From NCBI RefSeq assembly GCF_014705605.1, contig NZ_JACXIZ010000011.1:124001-188000 (forward strand): a DNA stretch of 64,000 nucleotides. Direction: 5' to 3'. Numbering within the stretch: the first letter of the stretch is position 1; each line of letters begins with the position of its first letter. Shown here piece after piece: positions 17,679 to 27,812 of the stretch. The notes under the pieces are model-generated. The model did no database searches. It was not told the DNA's origin and saw only the letters and a list, made by a program, of their open reading frames with translations. A program made the position numbers and the translations under genes. The stretch comes from Paenibacillus sabuli. Its GTDB lineage: Bacteria; Bacillota; Bacilli; Paenibacillales; Paenibacillaceae.

Positions 17679-18316
17679 TGCCAGGCTCCCTCCTTTCGCC
17701 CATGATCGAACCGCTTTCTCAGTTGCTTCAAAGCGAGTCGCACCCGGCTTTTCACCGTTCCGAGAGGGATGTTTTCTCTGCTGGCGACCTCCTGTTGCGT
17801 ATACCCGAGAAAATAAATCCAATTCAGCACCTGCTGCTGATCCTCGTTCAGATCGCCAATTGCCTGCTGCATCTCCTCGCCCAGCATCCGGCGTTCCACC
17901 GCCTGCTCGGTCGAAACGCCGTCGGCGACGCGCTCCCAGGCTGCCTCCTCCTGGGTCTCCTGAGGCCTTCTCCCCTTTTTGCGAAGCCAGTCAATCGCCA
18001 GGTTCCGTGCTACTGCAAACATCCAGGTGCTGACTTTGCCCTGACTGCCACCCGTATGTACGCGTTCGGCCGAATGCCAGATCCGCATGAACAGTTCCTG
18101 AACCACTTCTTCAGCAGCCATCGGATCCTTGACCATACGGAACACAAAGGAATACACCGGCCGCTCGTATCGGTCGTACAGTGCTTCCAACGCCTCGTTG
18201 TCACGTCCAGCGATACGGCGCATCAGACGTTCGTCTCCAGCCGGGTCCTGCAAGGCAAGTCCTCCTCTGAGCGTCCGGTTCTCTTTAGTTTCAATCATAG
18301 CGTGCCCACTCATCAT
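17675..18316 (-). CDS. ECF-type RNA polymerase sigma factor
   Basis: This 213-residue sigma-70-family protein has region 2 (ALYDRYERPVYSFVFRMV, VVQELFMRIW) and region 4 (QQVLNWIYFLGYTQQEVASREN, GTVKSRVRLALKQLR). Region 1 and region 3 are absent, as in ECF factors. It resembles the SigK/ECF19 type that pairs with RskA anti-sigma factors, which fits the coupled downstream gene. GGGGGAA lies before two consecutive ATGs, and either may start. Upstream 18317-18450 probably holds its own promoter, but I could not identify it. Confidence 0.9.
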   Translation of the reverse strand: MMSGHAMIETKENRTLRGGLALQDPAGDERLMRRIAGRDNEALEALYDRYERPVYSFVFRMVKDPMAAEEVVQELFMRIWHSAERVHTGGSQGKVSTWMFAVARNLAIDWLRKKGRRPQETQEEAAWERVADGVSTEQAVERRMLGEEMQQAIGDLNEDQQQVLNWIYFLGYTQQEVASRENIPLGTVKSRVRLALKQLRKRFDHGRKEGAWQ

Positions 18317-18450
18317 TGTCCATTCCCCCGCACGAGCTTTACGCTTAATTATTTTTAATGCAATTTTGGTGATCCAACCGGCGGCATTTCACGTTATATC
18401 TCATTAACCTAGTGCATCGTAGGCGAAACGTCGCAGGGTCCTGAACGCGC

Positions 18451-18483
18451 AAAAAACCGCTCAGGGCGTCATTCCCCTGGCGG
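18451..18483 (-). terminator. Terminator of the polysaccharide deacetylase gene
   Basis: On the minus strand CCGCCAGGG pairs with CCCTGAGCGG (one bulged A) and is followed by TTTTTT. The deacetylase stop codon lies inside the second arm. Confidence 0.8.
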
Positions 18484-19870
18484 CTTTCTCGTTCTCGTAT
18501 CGGGCGGACGATTTGATTTTGGCATCGGTTCTTGAAGACACCGCCGGATCGATCGACGACGCGCCGCCCGAACCGCGCGCGCCCGGTTCGTAGCGGGACC
18601 TGAATTCATCGATACCCATTGCAATAATTTTCGGCGCAAGCGAATCGGATTTGCCGTTCAATCTGCGGCGACCGGAGGGATGAAGGATGCGCAACAACAG
18701 CTTAAGGTATACGCCGGTCAAGCGGCTGAATAGCCCCCCCGGAAGATCGATTACCTTGAATCCGAACGCTTCGGAGCCGCGATTGATCATGCTGATCCCG
18801 TACAATGCGCGAATGTCGCGGTACTCGGGCCTACCGGCCAGGTGAGCGCCTAGCTTAGGCAAGGCTTGCTCCACTTCGCGAATGACAAGCAGCGCGACCT
18901 GCACGATCGATCTGGAGCGCCGCATGATGTCGAGCAGCCGGCTATTGTCGAAATGCAGCTCGATAACCGGGTCGGACGGTCGGACGGTCAGCCCGTTGGC
19001 CAATTGAAGCGTTGGCCCTTTGTACGGACGCACGCGGTAATAAAAGATGGCTTCACCGCCATCCACCGCCTGCAGCCGAAAGAGGAGATGAAACAGCTTT
19101 TCCCAGCCCAGCCAAAGCGCCACAAGCATGCGCTGAAAGACACTGGGCCCCTTCGCTTCTCTCGCCTTGTCAGTTGCGGCAATCATCTCCTTGATGGTCA
19201 CAAAGCGAAAGCCGCGCTTGTCGCCTTCCTGCAAATAAATGCGCAGTGCGGCAAGCATGTTTTGCGGGGCGTCGGCATCCGCGCCCAGCGTGCTTCCGCA
19301 ATCATGCAGCAGCAGGACTTCGCCGGGCCGCAGCTTGCGCAGCATGCGCTTGGTCAAGCGGCCTACCCCTACACGCTTCCGCCAGTCATTGAACATCGAG
19401 GACCATAGAATGATTTGCAAGTAACCCAGGTTGGAAAAGTCAAACAGATTGACGATGCCCCATGGCGGTCGGTAGTAGATCGGATGAAGCCCGGTTGCCT
19501 TTCGAATGACCGCCGCCGTGCGATGGATTTGCTTGCGCACCGTTTTGGGGCGCATCAACCAATTCGATTTGTGCACGTAATTGTGAATGCCGATCGTATG
19601 GCCTTCTTGATGCATCCGCTGTAGCAGCTCGGGATGACGCTCAGCGTTGGCGCCAACGACGAAAAAAGTAGCCTTTGCCTTATATTCGGCGAGCAGATCG
19701 AGGAGCTGTCGCGTATAGACCGGATCGGGACCATCGTCAAATGTCAAGGCAATTTCGCGCTTGGCCACACCCTTTTTGAACACGCGAAACCCAAAGGTGC
19801 GGCTGATAATGCCGGGCAAAAAAGCGTAAAACGTCAAAATGTAGAAGCTCCAGAGCAGCAAATTTTCCAT
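18461..19870 (-). CDS. Polysaccharide deacetylase with YkoP-like C-terminal domain
   Basis: This 469-residue protein has an N-terminal membrane anchor (residues about 3-22). A NodB deacetylase domain follows with TFDDGPDP (catalytic base and metal Asp), IHNYVHKSNW, YRPPWGIVN and LLLHDCG. After residue 260 a second domain resembles Bacillus YkoP (RPSDPVIELHFDNSRLL). The NodB domain removes acetyl groups from an amino-sugar polymer outside the membrane. In the second metal motif the usual H-S/T-x3-H is read here as HNYVHKS. The ATG at 19870 has GGGGA upstream; a GTG sits one codon earlier. An extended -10 (TGGTACAAT) lies near 19960 on the minus strand. Confidence 0.88.
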   Translation of the reverse strand: MENLLLWSFYILTFYAFLPGIISRTFGFRVFKKGVAKREIALTFDDGPDPVYTRQLLDLLAEYKAKATFFVVGANAERHPELLQRMHQEGHTIGIHNYVHKSNWLMRPKTVRKQIHRTAAVIRKATGLHPIYYRPPWGIVNLFDFSNLGYLQIILWSSMFNDWRKRVGVGRLTKRMLRKLRPGEVLLLHDCGSTLGADADAPQNMLAALRIYLQEGDKRGFRFVTIKEMIAATDKAREAKGPSVFQRMLVALWLGWEKLFHLLFRLQAVDGGEAIFYYRVRPYKGPTLQLANGLTVRPSDPVIELHFDNSRLLDIMRRSRSIVQVALLVIREVEQALPKLGAHLAGRPEYRDIRALYGISMINRGSEAFGFKVIDLPGGLFSRLTGVYLKLLLRILHPSGRRRLNGKSDSLAPKIIAMGIDEFRSRYEPGARGSGGASSIDPAVSSRTDAKIKSSARYENEKAARGMTP

Positions 19871-19987
19871 CACGCCATTCCCCGCTATCTATCTATACTT
19901 GCATCGATTCTTGCATAGCATCTGATTGTAAAGCCGGTTGAAACGCCGACTTTATTATTGTACCATACCCCCTTGAAATTAGGGCAT

Positions 19988-21805
19988 TTATTTCCCCTCC
20001 TGCGCTGCGACTCTCTCGAGCACACCTGCGAACAATTGAGTCGCTAGGTGGTTGCTGTCCGGCGGCCGGTTCTCGGCCAGTACGGCGACCGCATACCTCG
20101 GGCGAAGTGCCGGCCCATAGCCGACGAACCATTGATTGACACGAGGCTTCCCGGCGACCAGCGTCTCTGCCGTCCCGGACTTGCCCGCAGCCGGCCATGC
20201 CGTTCGGATCGAACGTCCGGTGCCGCTGCGCACGACCGCTTCCATGCCTCGCAGCAGCGTGCGCGCCGTCTTGGCCGAGATCTGGCCGTAGGCTGAGGAC
20301 CCCGTCCGAGCGGGGAAGCGAGCTAGACGCTGCCCGTTGGCATAACGGATATCCGTCACGATCCGCGGTGCGCTGACGCGCCCGTCATGAAGCAGCGTGA
20401 CCATCAGGTTCGCAGCCTGCAACGGCGAGAGACGCACATCGCGCTGGCCGATTGCCGTCTGTGCGAGCAGACCGCCGTCCCGCTGAGCTGGCAGCGCACT
20501 GAACACGCTTCCTGCTTCTTCCTCGCCGAGCAAACGCAATCGCGCTTTGAGCGGGCCAACGCCGTCCGGGTCCGCCCAGCCGATGCGCCGCCCCAAGCCG
20601 AGCTGGTCGGCGGTCGACTGAAGCTGCCGCGCAGAGAGCCGCTCGCCTAGCGTGGCGAATACAACATTGCAAGACTGTGCCAGCCCTTCTTCCAGCGTCA
20701 GTACGCCATGCCCCCCTCGTTTCCAGCAGCTCAGCCCGTAACGCCCATATTCGCCGTTGCATGTAAAATGCTCGTCCGGCTCGACCACACCGGCCTCCAA
20801 AGCCGCCGCCTCGGTCACCAGCTTGAAAATCGAGCCCGGCGCCGCTGCGGCCAGCGCGTGATTGCGGGTATCGCTTCCCCCGGCGCCGATATGCGCAGGA
20901 TCATAGGACGGCCTGGAGAGCATTGCCGCAATGTCGCCGGTCGCCGCGTCGAGCACGACAACCGCCCCTTCCCGCAAGCCCTGTTGGTCAATATATTTTT
21001 CCAGCGAGGCTTGCAAGCCAAGGTCAAGCGTCGTCCGGACCTTGAGCGGATAGTATGGATTGTCCGGCTTGTCCAGCCGGTTCGCCGGGCCGTGCAGCGA
21101 CTTGCGTCTACCGCCGTCGGTATAGCGGTGGATGCGCGTCGCGCCCAGGCCGCGAATGAGCGAATCGAGCGACTTTTCCAGCCCGGCTCCGCCGATCAGA
21201 TCGTTCCGATGTCTGCTGCCGCGACTGAGCTCGAGCGAATAGTCGGCTTCCAGACGCTCCGGATGCTGACTGATGTAGCCCAGCACATGCTGCGCGAGAT
21301 GGTCGTCGCGATAACGTTCCCGGTAGGGCACTGCCGCGACGCCCTCGATGCCGAGCTTGTTTATCCCGTCAGCTTGCGCTTGTGTCAGGGCGTGCGGGCG
21401 TTTGGCATTCGCGCGCCAAAAAGCCGGCTCGCGCAACTGCGCAAGCCACACGCGCAAGCGATCCGGATCTGCTGCCAGTACATCCGCCAGGCGCTCAAGC
21501 ACTTCCGGCCGCATGCTGTGGGATCGGTCCGTTACCGGAAATGCCGCCAACGCCGTAATCGTCATACCTGTCCAGGCTCTGCCGGATCGATCCTCGAAAT
21601 CCGCGCGTCCGCTGTCCAGTTCAAGCACTTGCTCGCGTTGCCGAACCGAAGCGCTCCGATAATGGTCGGCATCTGCTGCTGCCGGCAGATGAGGAAGCCA
21701 CTGCAGCCAGGCCAGCCTCAGCACCAGCAGGCCGAGCCCGAGCGTCAACGCCACTCCAGCCCGATATATTCGTTTGCCTCTTCTCGCGTCGCCTGCTTTT
21801 TCCAT
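19988..21805 (-). CDS. Class B penicillin-binding protein (transpeptidase)
   Basis: The 605-residue protein has a short cytoplasmic N-terminus, one membrane segment (residues about 15-37), a PBP dimerisation domain and a transpeptidase domain. The latter has the SxxK motif as SIFK (near residue 325), SxN as SCN (near 383) and KSGT (near 545). There is no glycosyltransferase domain, so it cross-links peptidoglycan outside the membrane. GGGAGGG precedes the ATG. It stands alone between the deacetylase and chemotaxis genes. The dimerisation domain is divergent, and I cannot assign it to PbpA, PbpI or SpoVD. Confidence 0.9.
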   Translation of the reverse strand: MEKAGDARRGKRIYRAGVALTLGLGLLVLRLAWLQWLPHLPAAADADHYRSASVRQREQVLELDSGRADFEDRSGRAWTGMTITALAAFPVTDRSHSMRPEVLERLADVLAADPDRLRVWLAQLREPAFWRANAKRPHALTQAQADGINKLGIEGVAAVPYRERYRDDHLAQHVLGYISQHPERLEADYSLELSRGSRHRNDLIGGAGLEKSLDSLIRGLGATRIHRYTDGGRRKSLHGPANRLDKPDNPYYPLKVRTTLDLGLQASLEKYIDQQGLREGAVVVLDAATGDIAAMLSRPSYDPAHIGAGGSDTRNHALAAAAPGSIFKLVTEAAALEAGVVEPDEHFTCNGEYGRYGLSCWKRGGHGVLTLEEGLAQSCNVVFATLGERLSARQLQSTADQLGLGRRIGWADPDGVGPLKARLRLLGEEEAGSVFSALPAQRDGGLLAQTAIGQRDVRLSPLQAANLMVTLLHDGRVSAPRIVTDIRYANGQRLARFPARTGSSAYGQISAKTARTLLRGMEAVVRSGTGRSIRTAWPAAGKSGTAETLVAGKPRVNQWFVGYGPALRPRYAVAVLAENRPPDSNHLATQLFAGVLERVAAQEGK

Positions 21806-21892
21806 ATGCCCTCCCGGTCGTCAATGCGGCTTTTGGTAGGTCCTCTAGTCATTATGACCGGATCGCCTGTTAGGCATCCATTTACGACCAAA

Positions 21893-21930
21893 CAGGACTG
21901 GCTTGGCACTTGAACGCCAAACCAGTCCTG
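21893..21930. terminator. Hairpin between the chemotaxis and PBP genes
   Basis: CAGGACTGG and CCAGTCCTG arms enclose a partly paired loop. It lies 33 bp after the chemotaxis receptor gene. Only a short T-run follows on the minus strand, so termination would be moderate. Confidence 0.55.
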
Positions 21931-21962
21931 GACATGTAGGAAGGCGAACCAAGGCCGCCGAC

Positions 21963-24119
21963 TTAGGTTGTGAATCGTGAGAGCGAGTTGCGCAGCTCCT
22001 GCGATACCTCTTCCAGCTTGCTCGAGAGACGGACGAGACCGTCGCTGATGTTCAGTTGCTCGTTGCTCAGCGAGGCAACTTCCTCCGAGGTAGCAGAGGA
22101 TTCCTCGGCAACCCCGCTCACGTTCTCCATCGCTTCGCTCAGGACGGACTGCGATTGATCGAGCTGGGTGATGGAATCGGTCACCGAGCCGAGATGGTTG
22201 ACGAATTGCGTCATCTGGTTGCGTACGGAATAGAACAGCTGATTAGCTTCCTTGACCGACTCGATCTGCTCCTGGAAGATCGGATAGGCCTCGGACAGCA
22301 CGCCCACCGTCTCGTCGATTTCCCGCTGAATCGACTCCGTGATTTGCCCGACGACGTCGATGGATTGACGCGACTGATCCGCCAGCTTGCGAATTTCATC
22401 TGCGACGACCATGAAGCCCTTGCCTGCCGCGCCTGCCCGAGCGGCCTCAATTGTCGCGTTGAGGGACAGGATGTTCGTTTGCTTGGTCAAGTTGTTGAGC
22501 ACTTCCAGTATTTTACGAATTGAACCTGTGCTTTCCTTCAGCTTGTCGACCTTTTCCACCATCGAGCGCGTCATTTCCTCGGTCATACCGGTCTTTTCGA
22601 TCAACACCGACATGTATTCCGTTCCGCGCTGGCTCGCTTGCTCGACCTCTCCCGCCGACGTGACCATCTGTCCGCTGGAGGCTTTTACGCTGCCCATTTG
22701 AGTCGCGATATTGGCGGTAAGATCGGCGCCTTTCTCCGCTTCCATAGCCAGGCTGGTGGCGCCGGTGGCGATCTCTTCTGTCGCTACGGCGATTTCTTTG
22801 GCGGCTACCGCAGTTTTGCCGGAGGCTTCCGTCAATTCCCCGGCGGTGCCCAGCACCAGCTGCGCGGACTGGTTCGTCTGATTGACGAGGATCGTGATCT
22901 GCCCCATCATCTGGTTGAAGCTGTTGGCCAACTGCCCGATTTCATCCGATCTGCGAATGTTGGAGCGTACCGCGAGATTGCCCCGTTCCCCTTCATTCAT
23001 CAGATTGCGCAGCCGCATGAGCGGCACCGCAATGGTTCGCAAGACGAGATAGCCGATCCCGATTGCGAGCAGCGCGGCCAGGATGGCTGCGATCACCGTA
23101 ATATCGCGGATTTGCTTCGCATCGGACACGAGCTCATTGACCGGAATTTCCCCGACCAGACGCCAATCCATCAGATTAAACTTTTTATAGACGGCCAATA
23201 CCTGCGTTCCCTCGCTGTTCTTCGTGCGGAACGAGTTCGGATCCGTCGTCTTAATTTCGGCGGGCAGGACAACCCCGTTAGCGGCGCCGAGCTCTTCGTC
23301 GCGCTCCGAATAGAGGATGGCGCCCTCCGAATCGACGATTCGAACGCTGCCGCCGTTCCCCAGGGCCAAGCCGGTCAACTGCTCCTCGAGCTGACTGTAT
23401 TTGATTTCAAGCAGCAGCACGTATACCGATTCGTTCGTCGATACACTTTTCACCAGCCTGGCCAATCCGTAGGTTTTTTCGCTGCCACTGGAAGCGAATC
23501 CGCCCGACTGCGTCGGCAGCCAGAGCGTCTTGCCCTCTTGCTCCACTACCTGCTGGAACCATTCCTCTTCCTTGATCGTCTCGTAATTCAATGTTGTTCC
23601 ACCTGCGCTGATGCCGGTATAATTGGGAAGCAGCGGGATCAGATGACCCGCGGCGATCGTCTGATTGCTCATGATCAGCGACTGGAATTTGGACTCCATC
23701 GTTTTGGTGGCCTCGAATCTGGCGAAGGCCTCCGTTTCCTTGCGCATGACCCCCATTTGGGATTGAATCTCGTTGTCGAACAGCAGCTGCAGCGTCAGAT
23801 CCTCGTAATTTTGGAACATGATATTCAGCTTTCCTGCCGATTGATCGATCGTTTGCTCCGTCGATTGGGCCACTTTGTCCTCAATAATATCCTTTGAGGT
23901 GTTGTAGGAAAAAATACCTACCGCCAGCACGCAAACAAGAATACTGAAAAAAATCATGACGAACAGCTTGATGCCTACCGAGCGGGTCAAAAGATTTCCC
24001 TTTTTGGCGCTCGAAACGGCAAAATCTGAACTCCCTCCTTTACCACTTTCATGTTCGCGGCCGGAATCCTGCTTCTTCCATTTGTCCGCGCCTTCCTTTA
24101 CCTTATCCAGCCATTTCAT
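21963..24119 (-). CDS. Methyl-accepting chemotaxis protein
   Basis: This 718-residue receptor has a basic N-terminal tail, a membrane segment (about residues 48-70), an extracytoplasmic dCache-like sensor, a second membrane segment (about 335-358) and a HAMP domain. The signalling hairpin has the conserved tip [24 protein letters not shown] near residue 565. It should signal to CheA/CheW from the membrane. The ligand is unknown. AGGTGGTG precedes the ATG. No che genes lie nearby. The 245 bp upstream of the start hold the terminator of the next gene and no other gene. Confidence 0.93.
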   Translation of the reverse strand: MKWLDKVKEGADKWKKQDSGREHESGKGGSSDFAVSSAKKGNLLTRSVGIKLFVMIFFSILVCVLAVGIFSYNTSKDIIEDKVAQSTEQTIDQSAGKLNIMFQNYEDLTLQLLFDNEIQSQMGVMRKETEAFARFEATKTMESKFQSLIMSNQTIAAGHLIPLLPNYTGISAGGTTLNYETIKEEEWFQQVVEQEGKTLWLPTQSGGFASSGSEKTYGLARLVKSVSTNESVYVLLLEIKYSQLEEQLTGLALGNGGSVRIVDSEGAILYSERDEELGAANGVVLPAEIKTTDPNSFRTKNSEGTQVLAVYKKFNLMDWRLVGEIPVNELVSDAKQIRDITVIAAILAALLAIGIGYLVLRTIAVPLMRLRNLMNEGERGNLAVRSNIRRSDEIGQLANSFNQMMGQITILVNQTNQSAQLVLGTAGELTEASGKTAVAAKEIAVATEEIATGATSLAMEAEKGADLTANIATQMGSVKASSGQMVTSAGEVEQASQRGTEYMSVLIEKTGMTEEMTRSMVEKVDKLKESTGSIRKILEVLNNLTKQTNILSLNATIEAARAGAAGKGFMVVADEIRKLADQSRQSIDVVGQITESIQREIDETVGVLSEAYPIFQEQIESVKEANQLFYSVRNQMTQFVNHLGSVTDSITQLDQSQSVLSEAMENVSGVAEESSATSEEVASLSNEQLNISDGLVRLSSKLEEVSQELRNSLSRFTT

Positions 24120-24317
24120 TGACTTGACACCACCTGTTCATAGTTGTCCGCTGCATCGTTTCAACCCCGCAAATGGGCCGACCTTGCGGTTGACCAGCAG
24201 GCCAGCGAGGCCATTTCTGAAATCATTAGGTATGTAGGGGGACTTTTCTATACAAATTATCGGTCAAATTGACTAAAAAATGAACAGCAACATTCAAAAT
24301 AAATAAAATTTTGCAAG

Positions 24318-24352
24318 AAAAAACCCTTTGTTCGACAATTTCGAACAAAGGG
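24318..24352 (-). terminator. Rho-independent terminator after the U32 gene pair
   Basis: A perfect 12-bp stem (CCCTTTGTTCGA with its complement), a 5-nt loop and a T-run on the minus strand. It follows the stop codon at 24365 by 12 bp. Confidence 0.92.
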
Positions 24353-24364
24353 AACAGCGCAGCG

Positions 24365-25621
24365 TCATCGCCCGCCGATGCGCTTGCGCATCATGTCCAT
24401 CGCCTTGACCGGTTGTTCGGTCCGCATGCGCACGTGCTGCAGCGGATGCCTGGCCGCGTCGAGCTGCTGCCCTTCCTCGTCGAGCAGCTCCCCTACCGGC
24501 TGTCTGAAAAACGTGCCGCCCGGTCCGAAAAACTCAACCTCTTGGCCGGGCTTGAAATGATTACGCTGCTGGATCGTGGCGATACAAGCAACTTCGTCAT
24601 AATCGAGTACGACGCCGGCAAAATCGTAGGGCGCCGCCTTTTCCTCGGGCTCGTATATATGCTCGCCTGCGCCCGGCGTGCCAAAGAAAAATCCGGAATT
24701 CAACGGCCGATTGGCGGCCTTGTTGATCTCGTCGAGCCATTCCGGCTTGACCCGGTAGCCCTGCGGATCTTCGAAGTACGCGTCAATGGCCTGGCGGTAG
24801 GCATTGACAACGGTCGCGACGTAATGCAGGCTTTTCATCCGTCCCTCAATCTTGAAGCTGTCCACCCCGGCTTCGATCAGGGCGGGCAGATGCTCGATCA
24901 TGCACAGATCCTTCGAGCCCATCGTGAACTTGTCCTGCTCCTGCTGTCCGAGCGGCTCGTCCTCCACGAACAGATCGTACTTCCAGCGGCACGACTGGCA
25001 GCAACCGCCGCGATTCGAGTCCCGATCGGTAAAGTGATTCGAGAGTACGCAGCGTCCGGAATAGGAAGAGCACATGGCGCCGTGAATGAACTGCTCGATC
25101 TCGATATCGACATGCGCCTTGATCTCCGCAATTTCCTCGATTGAGGTCTCTCTCGCCAGCACAACCCGGGGAAGGCCCTCCTCCTTCCAGAATTGCACCG
25201 CTTGCCAATTCAAGGTCGATTGCTGGGTACTCAGATGCACCTCCAGCTTGGGCGCGACGCGCATCGCCGTCTCGACGATGATCGGGTCGGCCGCGATGAT
25301 CGCCGCCACGCCCGCTTGCTCCAGTCGGCGAAGATACGTCTCCAGGCCGTCCAGATCCTCATTATGCGCATAAATATTCGTCGCCACGAATACCTTTGCG
25401 CCGTATTGCGCCGCGAATCGCACCCCTTCTTCCATTTCTTCGAAGGTGAAGTTGTCGGCATTGGATCGCAGTCCGTATTTTTGGCCGCCGATATAGACGG
25501 CGTCCGCCCCGTAGTGGACGGCGAACCTCAGCTTCTCCAGGTTGCCCGCCGGCGCCAGCAGCTCCGGTCTCTCCAGCCGATGCCGCTTGCCCTGCGGACG
25601 CGTCTTGGCTTGTGTGGCCAC
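24365..25621 (-). CDS. trhP2: U32 peptidase-family tRNA hydroxylation protein, TrhP2-like
   Basis: The 418-residue protein has the U32 signature EQFIHGAMCSSYSGRCVLS near residue 185 and the CCQSC cluster used for an Fe-S centre. In Bacillus, TrhP1 and TrhP2 (YrrN/YrrO) form 5-hydroxyuridine at tRNA position 34 using prephenate. The gene sits where yrrO sits, after a U32 partner and mltG. A GTG start follows AGGAGGG. The last 80 residues form a beta-barrel-like tail (FKPGQEVEFFGPGG) typical of the longer paralogue. Older annotations call it a collagenase-like protease. Confidence 0.88.
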   Translation of the reverse strand: MATQAKTRPQGKRHRLERPELLAPAGNLEKLRFAVHYGADAVYIGGQKYGLRSNADNFTFEEMEEGVRFAAQYGAKVFVATNIYAHNEDLDGLETYLRRLEQAGVAAIIAADPIIVETAMRVAPKLEVHLSTQQSTLNWQAVQFWKEEGLPRVVLARETSIEEIAEIKAHVDIEIEQFIHGAMCSSYSGRCVLSNHFTDRDSNRGGCCQSCRWKYDLFVEDEPLGQQEQDKFTMGSKDLCMIEHLPALIEAGVDSFKIEGRMKSLHYVATVVNAYRQAIDAYFEDPQGYRVKPEWLDEINKAANRPLNSGFFFGTPGAGEHIYEPEEKAAPYDFAGVVLDYDEVACIATIQQRNHFKPGQEVEFFGPGGTFFRQPVGELLDEEGQQLDAARHPLQHVRMRTEQPVKAMDMMRKRIGGR

Positions 25622-25634
25622 GTCGATCCCTCCT

Positions 25635-26591
25635 CTAGTAGACTTGTTCCTTGAACATGAAGCCGAAGCTCAGCTCGCGCCCCGGGTCCTGAAGCGCCCG
25701 GATGCCATCGAGCAGCGACTCGTCGAAGCGATAGGCGGCCGGATCAGCGCAGTAGGCGTCGATCGCCGTGCGGTACGCCCTGACGACCGCTTCGTTGTAG
25801 GCTTCGGAGTGGAGCAATCCGTCGATCTTGAAGCTATCGATGCCGCCTTCCAGCAGCTCGTCGAGGCATTCCAGCAGACAGATATCGTCCGCGCTCATAA
25901 TATGCGTGCCTCCGGCGTCCTCATAGATCGGGAAGCGCTCCTCCGGCCGCTCCGGCTCGATCAGATATAGCCCGCGCTCGCTGCCGGTCTCCAGCTGCGC
26001 CGCGCCGTGTCCGGCTCGGCTGCGGTAATCGGCATAGCTGCTCAGCAGGCTGCGCTTGGAATGATAGATGTTGGTCATGCCGTGCACTTGCACCTCGACC
26101 TGCAGCGCGCTCTTGCGCTTCAGCTCCAGCAGTTCCTCCATATTGAGCTCGCGCGCCGCCACGACGCGTGTCGCCCCACGTCTGCCCCAGAAGTCCGCAG
26201 TCGCATAATTGGTCGACGTCATCTCGGCGCTCCAGTGCAGCGCCAGCTGCGGCGCCTGCGCCTTCGCCTGGACGAGCACAGCCGGATCGCCGAAGACGAT
26301 CGCGTCGACGCCGGCTCTGGCCACACCGCTGATGTACGCATCGAGCGCATCGGCCGCCTTGTTGTCGATCAGGTTGTTGACGGCGGCATAGATGCGCACG
26401 CCGCGCGCATGTGCCAGCCGGCATGCATCGGCCATCGCCTGCGGATCGAACGCGCCCGGCAGGCGCATCGCATAGCGCGGCTCACCGAGCACGAAGGCGT
26501 CGGCGCCGGCGTCGATCAGCCGCTCCAGCTCCGCCAGCGAGCCCGCTGTCGCCAGCAGCTCGGGACGATAGGCGCCAGTATGCGTACTCAC
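25635..26591 (-). CDS. trhP1: U32 peptidase-family protein, TrhP1-like
   Basis: This 318-residue paralogue has the U32 barrel (ELLATAGSLAELERLIDAGA, FKIDGLLHSEAYNEAVVRAYR). In the signature region it has VHGMTNIYHSKRSLLS, so the Fe-S cysteines of its partner are missing, as is usual for TrhP1. The GTG at 26591 is preferred because GGAGGAG lies 10 nt upstream. A GTG at 26600 overlaps the mltG stop and would leave no spacing. It probably works as a heteromer with the next gene. Confidence 0.85.
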   Translation of the reverse strand: MSTHTGAYRPELLATAGSLAELERLIDAGADAFVLGEPRYAMRLPGAFDPQAMADACRLAHARGVRIYAAVNNLIDNKAADALDAYISGVARAGVDAIVFGDPAVLVQAKAQAPQLALHWSAEMTSTNYATADFWGRRGATRVVAARELNMEELLELKRKSALQVEVQVHGMTNIYHSKRSLLSSYADYRSRAGHGAAQLETGSERGLYLIEPERPEERFPIYEDAGGTHIMSADDICLLECLDELLEGGIDSFKIDGLLHSEAYNEAVVRAYRTAIDAYCADPAAYRFDESLLDGIRALQDPGRELSFGFMFKEQVY

Positions 26592-26596
26592 GGCTT

Positions 26597-27679
26597 TCAC
26601 TCTCCTCCCGTATTGCGGTTGCTCTCCTCGATGTTGCGCAGATGCCCGTTGTAGGTCTCGGCGAACAGATGCGTTTGCGAGCCGTCCTTTTTGGTCACAT
26701 AGAACAGGTAATCCGTCGCCTCGGGGTAGATCGCCGCTTCAATCGAAGCATAGCTGGGACTTGCGATCGGCCCGGGCGGCAGCCCTTGGACTTGATACGT
26801 ATTGTATGGGCTGTCGACCTCGAGATCCGCTTCCAGCAGCCGCTCCTTGGGCGTCTCCAGCGCATACTGCACCGACGCGTCGATCTGCAGCGGCATGTTG
26901 TCGTCCAGCCGATTGCGGATCACGCCCGAGACGAGCGCGCGCTCCTCGTCGACGACGACCTCGCGCTCGATCAGCGATGCGATCGTCATCATCTCGTGGA
27001 ACGACAGCCCCCGCTCCGCCAGCGTATCGCCCCACCCTTCCGGCAGCTGCTCCAGCTTGCGGTCGAGCTCGTGCAGCATACGGACGATGACGTCCTGTAC
27101 CGTGCTGTCCACCTCGATCTCGTAGGTTTCGGGGAACAGATAGCCCTCGAGCAAAAATTGAAGGTTCGCCTCGTCCTTCGGAATTTTGAGCGCGGATTCC
27201 GAGTGCGCCAGCAGCGTCGGATTATTGGCCAGCTCGACAAATTTCGCGCGGTCCACGACACCCTCCGCCGCCAGCTTGTCCGCGATCTGCGTCACGGTAA
27301 AGCCCTCGGGAATCGTAAAGCGCACTGTATTCGGCGCAATGGTATCGCCGCTGTTCAGCTTGGCAATGATGGCGTCGCGCCCCATACCCGGAGCCAGCTC
27401 GTAGGTGCCCGCTTGGAAACGGGCGCCCTCTTCAGTGAGTCGAACATAGTACTTGAATAAAAAAGCATTGCGAATAATGCCCTCGCGCTCCAGATGATCC
27501 GCTACGCGATACGGCGACGTTCCCGAAGCGATCTCGAAGGTGACAGGCGGTCCGGCCGGCGCCGGACGCAAGCCGTTCCATACATAAAATGCCGCGCCGC
27601 CCACCGCTAGCGCCATGATGCCGAGCAGCGATGTAATGACATATAGCGTAATTCTGGCCTTGCTTACCGGTTTGCCCAA
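26597..27679 (-). CDS. mltG: Endolytic transglycosylase MltG
   Basis: MltG cuts nascent glycan strands at the membrane and sets their length. The 360-residue protein has an N-terminal membrane segment (about residues 10-32), a LysM-like domain and the catalytic YceG domain. The catalytic-Glu region reads MMTIASLIEREV near residue 240, followed by QIDASVQYAL and YNTYQVQGLPPGPI. The start is TTG 27679, with GAAAGG about 11 nt upstream. In Bacillus, trmR (yrrM) lies between mltG and the U32 pair; here it is absent. Confidence 0.93.
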   Translation of the reverse strand: MGKPVSKARITLYVITSLLGIMALAVGGAAFYVWNGLRPAPAGPPVTFEIASGTSPYRVADHLEREGIIRNAFLFKYYVRLTEEGARFQAGTYELAPGMGRDAIIAKLNSGDTIAPNTVRFTIPEGFTVTQIADKLAAEGVVDRAKFVELANNPTLLAHSESALKIPKDEANLQFLLEGYLFPETYEIEVDSTVQDVIVRMLHELDRKLEQLPEGWGDTLAERGLSFHEMMTIASLIEREVVVDEERALVSGVIRNRLDDNMPLQIDASVQYALETPKERLLEADLEVDSPYNTYQVQGLPPGPIASPSYASIEAAIYPEATDYLFYVTKKDGSQTHLFAETYNGHLRNIEESNRNTGGE

Positions 27680-27731
27680 GCTGCAACCAACCTTTCAACT
27701 CTGAAGATTATCCGTGACATCCCACTGCGCC

Positions 27732-27762
27732 GCAAAAGGGCGGTAAGGCACCGCCCTTTTGC
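27732..27762. terminator. Strong hairpin between DUF1292 and mltG
   Basis: GCAAAAGGGCGGT pairs perfectly with its complement around a 5-nt loop. On either strand the T-run lies in the stem's outer part. It may attenuate read-through into mltG or stabilise the upstream mRNA 3' end. Confidence 0.6.
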
Positions 27763-27812
27763 GCAAGTCCTCTATAAGGTTGCTCTTTCCCGGCGCAGCC
27801 GCATGCCGCCGG